Shown here piece after piece: positions 1 through 5,964 of a stretch of 6,852 nt of DNA (position 1 is its first letter; each line of letters opens with the position of its first letter). The notes beneath the pieces were generated by a model. That model did no database searches. It had not been told where the DNA came from and worked only from the letters and a program-made list of their open reading frames with translations. This DNA comes from Desulfobacterales bacterium (lineage in GTDB: Bacteria > Desulfobacterota > Desulfobacteria > Desulfobacterales > RPRI01). The stretch covers positions 1-6,852 of the forward strand of contig JAUYEO010000041.1 in assembly GCA_030689795.1 (NCBI GenBank). Reading direction: 5' to 3'. A program made the translations under genes and the position numbers.

Positions 1-873
1 TGATGGGAGTATTATCCCTCTGCTATTGCCGTATCTTCCGACACGGTTTAAGAGGGCAGGGGAGGCGAACATGTTTGTTACGCCCTGATTGATGACCGCT
101 TCGATTATTTTTTCCGGATTAACAAGGGCCGGTTTCGTTGGATCCATATCGGGAATAACTGCCGTCATTCCTATGGCAGGATCGAAAAGGGCAAAGAGGG
201 GAAATGTCGGGAGATCAATTTCATCGGATGTTATGCCAAAATGATCTTTGATGTGGCCTACCTGGGCATCGAAATTGCCGTGCGTATATACCGCGCCTTT
301 AGCAGGCCCGGTGCTGCCGGTAGTAAAAAGTATGGCTGCCGTATCGTTTCTTTTTGTCATTGCCTGAGGATATGATTCCTTCGCTTCCGTTCTTATCTTG
401 TCAAGGGTATGCCCCCCCCAGAATAAGCGCCGTCCCACTGTTATCCATACTTTGACTGTTTTGAAGAAACCGGGGAATAATGTCCTGAGCACATGGGCAA
501 GTGGTATTCCGATAAAAGCTTCAGGCCTGGTTGATTTAAGGCAGGAAAGCATTCTCTTTATACCCATGCCGGGATCAACCACTACTGGGACTGCGCCGGT
601 TTTAAAGAGGGCGAAAGCAAGGGCAAAGAAATCAGGCCCGGGTTTTACCATCAGGACGGTTCTTGTCCCCTGATTTATACCAGCTTTATTAAGCCCGTGA
701 GCTATCAGGTCCGATTCCCGGTCAAGCTGAAGAAAAGTAAGATGGGCATAGGCGATACGGCCGTTTTTATCCCGTGAAACAGGATAGACAACAGCTCTCT
801 TATATGGCTGAATTTCCGCCATTCTTTTGAGATGAGAAGATACGTTTACAAAATCATCATCTGGCTCTTGCAT
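1..873 (-). CDS. oleC: OleC, beta-lactone synthetase of olefin biosynthesis (AMP-binding family), partial: C-terminal part lies beyond the window
   Basis: The frame is open from an ATG at 873-871 to the window edge, giving 291 residues of a family usually near 550. An AMP-binding phosphate loop, FTTGSTGPAKG, lies at residues 183-193, followed by YTHGNF. Residues 221-249 carry the LPTFPLFALFDPA and PDMDPTKPA segments that I associate with OleC rather than with ordinary acyl-CoA ligases. In the known pathway OleC is ATP-dependent and turns the beta-hydroxy acid made by OleD into a beta-lactone. The start is supported by AAAGGTG a few bases upstream. Only 18 bp separate it from the oleB stop, so it is the third gene of an oleABC operon. 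The adenylation-domain C-terminus, and any oleD after it, are outside the window. One oddity is a run of eight G (coding strand) at 412-419. A generic long-chain acyl-CoA ligase is the alternative, made unlikely by the neighbours. Confidence 0.9.
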   Translation of the reverse strand, partial: MQEPDDDFVNVSSHLKRMAEIQPYKRAVVYPVSRDKNGRIAYAHLTFLQLDRESDLIAHGLNKAGINQGTRTVLMVKPGPDFFALAFALFKTGAVPVVVDPGMGIKRMLSCLKSTRPEAFIGIPLAHVLRTLFPGFFKTVKVWITVGRRLFWGGHTLDKIRTEAKESYPQAMTKRNDTAAILFTTGSTGPAKGAVYTHGNFDAQVGHIKDHFGITSDEIDLPTFPLFALFDPAIGMTAVIPDMDPTKPALVNPEKIIEAVINQGVTNMFASPALLNRVGRYGNSRGIILPS

Positions 874-890
874 AGCACCTTTACAAGTCC
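874..890 (-). promoter_or_regulatory. Ribosome binding site of oleC in the oleB-oleC spacer
   Basis: On the minus strand the 18-bp gap between the oleB stop and the oleC ATG reads ...TGTAAAGGTGCT just before ATG. AAAGGTG is a good Shine-Dalgarno match. It supports the ATG at 873 as the start of oleC and points to independent initiation within a shared mRNA. Confidence 0.6.
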
Positions 891-891
891 A

Positions 892-1806
892 TCAAAGCAT
901 ATGTCTTTTTAAAAAGTCCTTAATAATAAAAGATATCTTTTCAGGTTCATCTTCCAGCACGTAATGCCCTGCATTTTCAAAAAGATGAGTTTCGGCCTTT
1001 GGAAAGCGTTTCTGCCATTCGGCAAGATAATTTTCCGTGAATACGAAATCATGCTTACCCCAGCAGATGAGCAAAGGAATATCCGCAAGCTTGTGCAGGT
1101 TATCATCAACATACTTAACGGTATCATAGCTCGGATCATTCTTTCCAAGAGGAATATCCTGAACAAATCTTAAGGTTGCAATTCTGTTCCTCCATGAATT
1201 GTAGGGAGCAATCAGCCCCTTTTTGACGTCCTTTGAAAGACCCTTGTATGATGCCATGTAAAGAGCACTCTTTGCAAACAGGTTGAACCCGAGAACGGCA
1301 ATTTTTGCAAGAGGGCTGATGTTGCGTATAATCCGCAATCTTAAAGGGATCTTCATTTTTCCGCCGGGCGGAAAGAAGGCCGCACTATTCATTACAACAA
1401 CGGAGCATATTTTCTCAGGATTTTTTACCGCATATGCCATGCCTATCATCCCGCCCCAGTCATGGAGAATAAGAGAAATTCTGCCGGTTAATTTAAGCCG
1501 GTTGAGAAATAAATCCATATCTTCGACACGGCTTTTTAACCTGTAATCATAATCGGATGAATCAGGCTTTCCGGAAAGGCCGCAGCCTATATGATCGGGA
1601 GCTATTGCTCGGAATTCCGGCGACAGATCCTTTATGAGGGAGCGAAAATAGAAAGACCATGTCGGATTCCCGTGAATCATCAGAACAGGATTCCCCGAAC
1701 CCTCGTCTATATAATGATATTTTATTCCTTTTATCTCCGTATAATTGGACTTAAACGGGTAAAGATGCTTTATGCCTGAAATATCGATATTCTTTTCGGT
1801 TACCAT
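892..1806 (-). CDS. oleB: OleB, beta-lactone decarboxylase (alpha/beta-hydrolase, haloalkane-dehalogenase-like)
   Basis: OleB decarboxylates the beta-lactone made by OleC to a long-chain cis-olefin. The protein is an alpha/beta-hydrolase with the haloalkane-dehalogenase type of active site. From the ATG at 1806 (304 aa), an oxyanion-side HGNPTWSF motif lies at residues 45-52. The nucleophile elbow HDWGG has Asp116 instead of Ser. The likely acid is Asp253 in WGKHD, and the base is His281 in AGHYVLED. The Asp nucleophile fits OleB and excludes an ordinary esterase. The frame can be extended seven codons upstream to a TTG at 1827. I prefer the ATG because it overlaps the oleA stop by 7 bp (ATGGTAA), a usual coupling arrangement, whereas TTG would overlap oleA by 28 bp. 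By sequence alone a haloalkane dehalogenase is possible, but its place between oleA and oleC decides the call. Confidence 0.9.
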   Translation of the reverse strand: MVTEKNIDISGIKHLYPFKSNYTEIKGIKYHYIDEGSGNPVLMIHGNPTWSFYFRSLIKDLSPEFRAIAPDHIGCGLSGKPDSSDYDYRLKSRVEDMDLFLNRLKLTGRISLILHDWGGMIGMAYAVKNPEKICSVVVMNSAAFFPPGGKMKIPLRLRIIRNISPLAKIAVLGFNLFAKSALYMASYKGLSKDVKKGLIAPYNSWRNRIATLRFVQDIPLGKNDPSYDTVKYVDDNLHKLADIPLLICWGKHDFVFTENYLAEWQKRFPKAETHLFENAGHYVLEDEPEKISFIIKDFLKRHML

Positions 1807-2840
1807 TTTATGCCAAGCATCAGACAATTAAGGCCGCTTCCTATTCCAAAAAAACCTACAAGGTCATCTTTTTCAAAAAATCCGCGCTCGGAAGCTATGG
1901 CGGCTGTAATCGGAAGGGATACAGTGCCGATATTCCCGAGATATTGATACGTGGTAAAGTCCTTTTCTTTTGGAATACCGAGCGATTCAAGAATCGTTTT
2001 CTGGTGCGCAGAGCCTACCTGATGGCATATAATCTTATCCGGTTTGCCTTCGGATAATGAGAGCTCTTTTTTGAATTCTTTGAATGTTTCCATTCCGAGC
2101 GTAACCCCGTTTTTCAGCACTCCGACCGAATCCGTTTCCATTACATGAAGCCCGCTTGCCGGTATCCCGGTATCGGGCCCCCACCTGCAAAGCTTATGAT
2201 GTTCCGTTGCGTTTCTCGCTGCGCCTCCCAGCAGGCGGTGTTTACGCCCCGAAACCGATTCATCCGCAAGCAGTACGGCCGCTGCTCCGGAACCCCCTGT
2301 AAGGGTCGCAATGGTTTTCCTGAACATGTCCATGTTTCTTGTCTCAAGAAGGCGGTCTATTGTGCTGTCGACTATCTGGCGGGCCGATTCGCATGATACG
2401 ACAAGGCCGGCTTTTATCTGGCCAAGCTCTATGGCGTTTGCGGTTTCAATAATGCCGTTTAAGATGCCGAGACATGCGTTTGAGATGTCAAATATATGAG
2501 CGCCGGGCGAAAGGCCGAGGCCGTCTGCAACAGCGCATGCCGTGGCAGGCTCAAGATTATCCCTGCATACTCCGCCATAAATAAGCATTCCGATATCTTC
2601 AACTGCAATATTAGAGTCGTCAATGGCTCTTCTTCCGGCTGATATCGCGCCCTCGCTCATCTTGAATCCCTCATCCCAGAAACGCCGTTCGCGTATGCCG
2701 GTTATCGTTTCAAGCCGGCCTTTCTGAAAATGGAGGGCGGCATAAAGAGGTTCAAGGCGCTTTTCAAGATCGTCTGATGTAATGACATTGGGCGCAAGCT
2801 CGTAACCGAATGATTCTATGTGAACTTTTGAATAGAGCAT
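1800..2840 (-). CDS. oleA: OleA, thiolase-fold acyl-CoA condensing enzyme starting long-chain olefin synthesis
   Basis: The 346-aa protein belongs to the thiolase superfamily and resembles ketoacyl-ACP synthase III. OleA joins two fatty acyl-CoAs head to head by a non-decarboxylative Claisen condensation, giving a beta-keto acid. Cys123 in NACLGI is the acylated cysteine, His273 in ICHQVG and Asn303 in YLGNIGT complete the oxyanion/catalytic set. Glu97 in RDNLEP lies 26 residues before the cysteine. As I recall the Xanthomonas campestris OleA numbering (Glu117, Cys143, His285, Asn315), the Glu-Cys and His-Asn spacings are the same, which separates OleA from FabH and HMG-CoA synthase. The ATG at 2840 is preceded by GGAG with about 10 bases between. 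It is the first gene of oleABC. A repeat element and candidate promoters lie upstream. Confidence 0.93.
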   Translation of the reverse strand: MLYSKVHIESFGYELAPNVITSDDLEKRLEPLYAALHFQKGRLETITGIRERRFWDEGFKMSEGAISAGRRAIDDSNIAVEDIGMLIYGGVCRDNLEPATACAVADGLGLSPGAHIFDISNACLGILNGIIETANAIELGQIKAGLVVSCESARQIVDSTIDRLLETRNMDMFRKTIATLTGGSGAAAVLLADESVSGRKHRLLGGAARNATEHHKLCRWGPDTGIPASGLHVMETDSVGVLKNGVTLGMETFKEFKKELSLSEGKPDKIICHQVGSAHQKTILESLGIPKEKDFTTYQYLGNIGTVSLPITAAIASERGFFEKDDLVGFFGIGSGLNCLMLGIKW

Positions 2841-2870
2841 TTAATTTAAACTCCGCATTATTATTTGTTT

Positions 2871-3029
2871 GTAAAAAGTCAAAATATGCTCACTCAATGA
2901 GCTTTTTGGGGATTTTTAAATCACTTCGCTAAATCATCCGCCAGAATTATGGCGGATGATTTTTAACGCTCAGTAATTTAAAAATCTATTTCCCAAATAT
3001 CTCAAATCCGTTCGCATATGACTTTTTAC
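2871..3029. repeat. 159-bp nested inverted-repeat (palindromic) element upstream of oleA
   Basis: Three perfect inverted-repeat pairs are nested around nearly the same centre. The outer arms are GTAAAAAGTCA at 2871-2881 and its complement at 3019-3029 (11 bp). The middle arms are GATTTTTAAAT at 2911-2921 and its complement at 2976-2986 (11 bp). The inner stem is AAATCATCCGCC at 2931-2942 with its complement at 2951-2962 (12 bp), closing an 8-base loop. A small extra hairpin GCTCA/TGAGC sits in the left arm at 2888-2902. The whole could fold as one long interrupted hairpin in DNA or RNA. The architecture is that of a small non-coding dispersed element (MITE- or REP-like). I see no open reading frame and no clear target-site duplication. 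Copies elsewhere in the genome cannot be tested here. Confidence 0.7.
2931..2967 (+). terminator. Terminator-like hairpin at the centre of the nested repeat
   Basis: A perfect 12-bp stem (2931-2942 with 2951-2962) has a GC-rich tip and an AGAATTAT loop. On the plus strand it is followed by a T run reaching 2965, the layout of an intrinsic terminator. On the minus strand the T run is only three bases, so it would be weaker against transcription entering oleA. No confident plus-strand gene lies just upstream, so termination may be incidental to the repeat's structure. Confidence 0.35.
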
Positions 3030-3096
3030 GAGACCGTCTTTATTGATAAGTTTGATAATACATATAGCAAGGGATATACCAACATTTAAATTTAAT

Positions 3097-3124
3097 TTTA
3101 TATTCTATAATTACAAGTTGTTAA
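3097..3124 (-). promoter_or_regulatory. Candidate sigma-70-type promoter for oleABC
   Basis: Reading the minus strand, TTAACA (3124-3119) and TATAAA (3102-3097) are separated by 16 bp; each hexamer matches the consensus at five of six positions. Transcription would start near 3090 and give a leader of about 250 nt containing the whole nested repeat. A second, weaker pair, TTGGTA (3082-3077) and TATTAT (3060-3055), also with 16-bp spacing, lies just downstream. The region is very AT-rich, so chance matches are likely. Confidence 0.3.
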
Positions 3125-3199
3125 TGAGTTACACTCCGGAAGCGGAATGGCAGCAGGCATAAAAAAGAGAAAATATATTCCATGTGCAGATACCGAATA

Positions 3200-3214
3200 G
3201 GGAAAATTTTTCCC
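3200..3214. repeat. Small perfect palindrome GGGAAAA-T-TTTTCCC
   Basis: Seven-base arms GGGAAAA and TTTTCCC surround one central T. It lies in the gene-poor spacer about 110 bp upstream of the candidate oleA promoter. There is no T tract after it, so it is not a terminator. It could be an operator for a dimeric regulator or a chance palindrome in AT-rich DNA. Confidence 0.3.
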
Positions 3215-3337
3215 GTGTAATAAAAATATCTTGATATTCAGACCCGATTGTGTTTTATAGGGCGCACCTGAATAAGAACCACTGATTTTATTTTTGATTT
3301 AAGGGTGACAGTCTCGTTCATAAAGGCTCTTATGGGG

Positions 3338-3372
3338 TGCGAAGTTCGAAGTACGATGTGCGATATTCTAAG
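3338..3372. repeat. Heptad-periodic degenerate repeat, five 7-bp units
   Basis: The plus strand divides exactly into TGCGAAG, TTCGAAG, TACGATG, TGCGATA and TTCTAAG. Four of the five units share the T-N-C-G-A core and the fifth is degenerate. It lies just upstream of the ribosome binding site of the possible small ORF. The 7-bp period keeps no reading frame from unit to unit, so it looks like non-coding simple-sequence DNA. Confidence 0.55.
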
Positions 3373-3385
3373 CAGGGGGGCTGTA

Positions 3386-3577
3386 ATGGTTAATAAAGCT
3401 GGGGATAGTTGGCCGATAGTGCCGGTGCACACATCAAATAGTATCGCCATGCGAAAAGATTCTGCCGTTCGGTTTTCTTCGGAACGCCGTAATGAGTTGA
3501 TCAACGATGAAAATAAGGTTCCGCCTGAAACATTTTACTTATGGGAAAAGGGAAAATTAATAGATATTTTTGCCTGA
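3386..3577 (+). CDS. Possible small hypothetical protein, 63 aa, unrecognised
   Basis: An ATG at 3386 follows AGGGGGG with five bases between, a strong Shine-Dalgarno match, and opens a 63-codon frame ending in TGA. The protein starts MVNKAGDSWPIVPVH and ends YLWEKGKLIDIFA; it is hydrophilic, with no signal peptide, membrane segment or motif I recognise. It is the only plausible plus-strand gene in the window and lies opposite to both operons. The frame stays open upstream to an ATG at 3305, but that extension has no comparable binding site and crosses the heptad repeat, so I prefer 3386. An overlapping minus-strand frame of similar length (3238-3504) competes with it. It could be a real orphan gene, a decayed fragment, or chance. 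Confidence 0.3.
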   Translation: MVNKAGDSWPIVPVHTSNSIAMRKDSAVRFSSERRNELINDENKVPPETFYLWEKGKLIDIFA

Positions 3578-3614
3578 TAGTTACTGCTCAGGTTTCCGGT
3601 TCAAACCCTTCCGC

Positions 3615-3632
3615 CTTTCTTCAGCCTTCAGC
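3615..3632. repeat. Short CTTCAGC heptad repeat downstream of the flagellar operon
   Basis: The sequence CCTTTCTTCAGCCTTCAGCC contains two adjacent units of a 7-bp motif (TTCAGCC) and a degenerate third. It lies just after the stop codon of the last flagellar gene. It resembles the CTTCAGT units in the fliG-fliH spacer. Confidence 0.35.
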
Positions 3633-3638
3633 CCATCT

Positions 3639-3660
3639 GCCGAAGTAATTACTTTTCGGC
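3639..3660. other. Imperfect palindrome spanning the stop codon of the MotE-like gene
   Basis: GCCGAAGTAATTACTTTTCGGC pairs with itself: a perfect 12-bp AAGTAATTACTT core is flanked by GCCG and CGGC, with two extra T on one side. The TAA stop (3651-3649, minus strand) lies inside it. There is no T tract on the minus-strand downstream side, so intrinsic termination of the flagellar mRNA here is unconvincing. It might act as an mRNA 3'-end stabiliser. Confidence 0.3.
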
Positions 3661-4188
3661 AAGTCCTTCAACAATTCTTGCCGCTTTTTCTCTATCCAGA
3701 AAGGACAGAATAGCTCCGACGGTTTCCCCTTTCATCTGTGAAAGCAGCTCAACAGCGAAATTCTTATCAAGTTTTCCGATTACTTCGGCTGCACTCTGGG
3801 GTTTCATTGCCGAATAGACCTTTATCAGGTGTTTCATTTTCTGTCCGTCAATCGTTTCTTTTTTGGCCAAATCGTTTTTTATCTCCATCCTGAGCTGCGT
3901 CAGTTTTTCAATTTTACTGTCGATCTCACCTTTGATTGCTTTGAGATCCTCTTCCTGCGCTTTAAGTTCGGCTTTTTTTTGTACAAGCGATGTAACATCG
4001 ACCGTTTTATCTTCCTGAACGGTTACCGGCCGGTCCGTACCGGCTTCTGCGGCTGTCTTCTTCTCCGCGGCCACGGCATTTGTGCTCCAGAATGCGGGAT
4101 AAAGCTCCACCCGGAAGAGATAAAACGACACCAATATTATCTTCAGAACAAGCAAAGCTGCGAAAGCAATATAGGTCGATCTCTTCAT
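3649..4188 (-). CDS. MotE/FlbB-like flagellar membrane protein with coiled coil and MgtE-N-like domain
   Basis: The 179-aa protein has one N-terminal membrane segment (about residues 6-25) after a short basic start, so the rest should be periplasmic. A linker follows, then a charged coiled coil (about 67-111). The C-terminal helical region (about 116-178) contains KVYSAMKPQSAAEVIGKL, LLSQMKGETVGAILSFL and AARIVEGLA, the repeat style of the MgtE N-domain. Such proteins in flagellar operons are commonly named MotE or FlbB and are linked to stator or basal-body assembly. It is not a magnesium transporter because the channel part is absent. The ATG overlaps the fliJ stop as ATGA (4188-4185), and AAGGA is seven to nine bases upstream. 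It is the last gene of this operon segment. The domain call is from pattern recognition; the exact role is inferred. Confidence 0.75.
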   Translation of the reverse strand: MKRSTYIAFAALLVLKIILVSFYLFRVELYPAFWSTNAVAAEKKTAAEAGTDRPVTVQEDKTVDVTSLVQKKAELKAQEEDLKAIKGEIDSKIEKLTQLRMEIKNDLAKKETIDGQKMKHLIKVYSAMKPQSAAEVIGKLDKNFAVELLSQMKGETVGAILSFLDREKAARIVEGLAEK

Positions 4189-4631
4189 AAGTTTATCCTT
4201 TTTATTCTGATGATGGCTGTTTCATCCATCTTTTTTTGTTCCTCTTTTCCTGATATCTCCTGATATCGGCCATGCTGAACTTCCTTTAACGTCTCCAATG
4301 TTTTTTTCTTAATTGATTCTTTTGTCAGCAGCATCCTGTGCGTTTGAACTTTCTCCTCCGTCTTTTTCAGGGCAAGACCGCCCGCTTCCTGTTCGTCGTT
4401 CAATCTCCGGAAATAATGATAATACAGCCGATACCGGGCGACATCCATTCCTTTCTCTTTTTCCCCGCCGCATTCGTCCGCCAGCTCTTTGCGTTTCGCG
4501 ACTATCATTCTAATTGAATTCTCTTTCTTATGATACTCGTTTATGGCATCCATTAATTTTATCCGGGCCTTTGTTTCCAGATATTTTCTATAGCGTAATA
4601 CTTTTTCAAGCCTGAAGGAAAACCGCTTCAC
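4185..4631 (-). CDS. fliJ: FliJ, flagellar export chaperone / ATPase central stalk
   Basis: The 148-aa protein has the usual FliJ length and is almost wholly helical and highly charged (rich in K, E and R), as expected for the antiparallel coiled coil that inserts into the FliI hexamer and contacts FlhA. The N-terminus MKRFSFRLEKVLRYRK matches the family pattern of a short F-x-F-x-L start followed by VLxxR. Primary sequence in FliJ is weakly conserved, so position supports the call: it follows fliI by one base. The start codon is GTG at 4631, with GGGGAG seven bases upstream inside the end of fliI. It overlaps the next gene by 4 bp. Confidence 0.85.
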   Translation of the reverse strand: MKRFSFRLEKVLRYRKYLETKARIKLMDAINEYHKKENSIRMIVAKRKELADECGGEKEKGMDVARYRLYYHYFRRLNDEQEAGGLALKKTEEKVQTHRMLLTKESIKKKTLETLKEVQHGRYQEISGKEEQKKMDETAIIRIKRINL

Positions 4632-4632
4632 T

Positions 4633-5964
4633 TCAATTCTCCCCGAACAGCAGTTTCAGCCGGGTAACGCTTTCGTCAAAACCTTCCTTTTGATAAATAT
4701 CCTGCTGAAGGAATGTATTGAACTTCCCGATCATTTTTTTTGCATAATCGATGTTGGAGTCGCTGCCGTCTGCATATGCGCCGATGTTGATCAAATCCTC
4801 GGCATCTCTGTATGTGGAAATTGTTTTGACCATTTTTATTGCGCGGTCAAGGTGGTCCGATCCAACGATATCTTTCATCACTCTGCTGATACTTGCCATT
4901 ACATCTATTGCCGGGTAGTGCCCTCGCTGTGCAATAGCTCTGGACAGCACAATATGCCCGTCAACAATGGAGCGAACGGCATCGGCTATAGGCTCATTCA
5001 TATCGTCTCCCTCGACCAGCACGTTGTATATGCCAGTGATACTTCCTTTCTTCTCAATATTGCCGGCTCGTTCCAGAAGTTTCGGCAACTGACTGAAAAC
5101 GCTTGGCGTATATCCTTTTGCGGTTGGAGGTTCTCCGGCCGCCAGGCCAACCTCTCTCAGTGACATGGCCACACGGGTTATTGAATCCATGACAAGAAGA
5201 ACGTCCGACCCTTTATCCCTGAAATACTCTGCAAGCGCTGTGGCGAAGTACGCAGCTCTTATTCTTTCCAGGGCCGGCGCGTCGGATGTCGATGCGACAA
5301 CAATCGATTTTTTCATCCCTGTCTCACCCAGATTTTTTTCGATAAAATACCTGACTTCCCTGCCCCTTTCACCGATCAATGCTATTATTGAAACATCCGC
5401 CGCCGTATTTCTTGCCATCATGCCTAACAACACGCTTTTCCCGACACCCGACCCGGCCATGACCGCTATTCTCTGCCCCTTGCCCACGGTTATCAGGGCA
5501 TTGATCGCCCTGATACCCACATCCATCACTTCGTTGATAATCCCCCTTTTCAAAGGGTTATGGACATTCCCATAAGTCGGATACTCATCATCCGGCCTTA
5601 TCGCTCCTTTGCCGTCTATCGGCCGGCCGAGTCCGTCGACCACCCTCCCGAGATATGCGTTCCCCACAGGAACAGTCGGCCGGTTGCTGATTTCGACAAC
5701 TCTGCTGCCCGGCTTTACTCCTCTCAGTTCTCCAAACGGCATCAGGAAGAGTCGCTGATCTTTGAATCCCACAACTTCCGCTCTTATACTATGACCGGGT
5801 GTGGTTTCTATCTCGCAAAGGCTGCCGACACTGAGCCCGGGCCCGTTTGCTTCAGCAACAATTCCCGCCAGTTTCACAATTCTGCCCTGAAGTCGCAGGG
5901 GCCGGCAGGCATTAAGAGACTCAGCATATTTGTTCCAATTGATCTGCCTGCTTTGGTCAGTCAT
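4633..5964 (-). CDS. fliI: FliI, ATPase of the flagellar type III export apparatus
   Basis: FliI is the F1-beta-like ATPase that, with FliH and FliJ, helps deliver flagellar substrates to the export gate at the inner membrane. From the ATG at 5964 the protein has 443 aa, normal for the family. Walker A AGSGVGKS is at residues 170-177, the IGERGREV segment with the likely catalytic Glu is near 197-204, and Walker B LLVMD ends at Asp260. The ATP synthase alpha/beta signature PAIDVMASIS lies near 351-360. An in-frame TTG at 5991 would add nine residues. I prefer ATG because it overlaps the fliH stop by 8 bp (ATGACTGA). Vacuolar/F-type ATPase and virulence secretion ATPases are excluded by the flagellar neighbours. 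Confidence 0.95.
   Translation of the reverse strand: MTDQSRQINWNKYAESLNACRPLRLQGRIVKLAGIVAEANGPGLSVGSLCEIETTPGHSIRAEVVGFKDQRLFLMPFGELRGVKPGSRVVEISNRPTVPVGNAYLGRVVDGLGRPIDGKGAIRPDDEYPTYGNVHNPLKRGIINEVMDVGIRAINALITVGKGQRIAVMAGSGVGKSVLLGMMARNTAADVSIIALIGERGREVRYFIEKNLGETGMKKSIVVASTSDAPALERIRAAYFATALAEYFRDKGSDVLLVMDSITRVAMSLREVGLAAGEPPTAKGYTPSVFSQLPKLLERAGNIEKKGSITGIYNVLVEGDDMNEPIADAVRSIVDGHIVLSRAIAQRGHYPAIDVMASISRVMKDIVGSDHLDRAIKMVKTISTYRDAEDLINIGAYADGSDSNIDYAKKMIGKFNTFLQQDIYQKEGFDESVTRLKLLFGEN

Noticed and set aside
398..673. Plus-strand 91-codon frame
   Set aside because: It is antisense to oleC, whose protein sequence is clearly conserved; the plus-strand product has no recognisable features.
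2141..2499. Frames on both strands overlapping oleA
   Set aside because: oleA carries its catalytic residues across this region in one uninterrupted frame, so these are shadow frames.
2871..3029. CRISPR array or insertion sequence
   Set aside because: There are no regularly spaced direct repeats with unique spacers and no transposase frame; the structure is a single nested palindrome.
3147..3165. TGGCAGCAGGCATAA as a sigma-54 promoter
   Set aside because: The GG element lacks a GC element at the required spacing, and the downstream box does not match TTGCA.
3238..3504. Minus-strand 88-codon frame in the central spacer
   Set aside because: No convincing ribosome binding site was seen, it crosses the heptad repeat, the product is not recognised, and it overlaps a better-supported small plus-strand ORF.
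3649..4188. Magnesium transporter MgtE
   Set aside because: Only an MgtE-N-like helical domain is present; the CBS and five-helix channel domains are missing and the context is flagellar.
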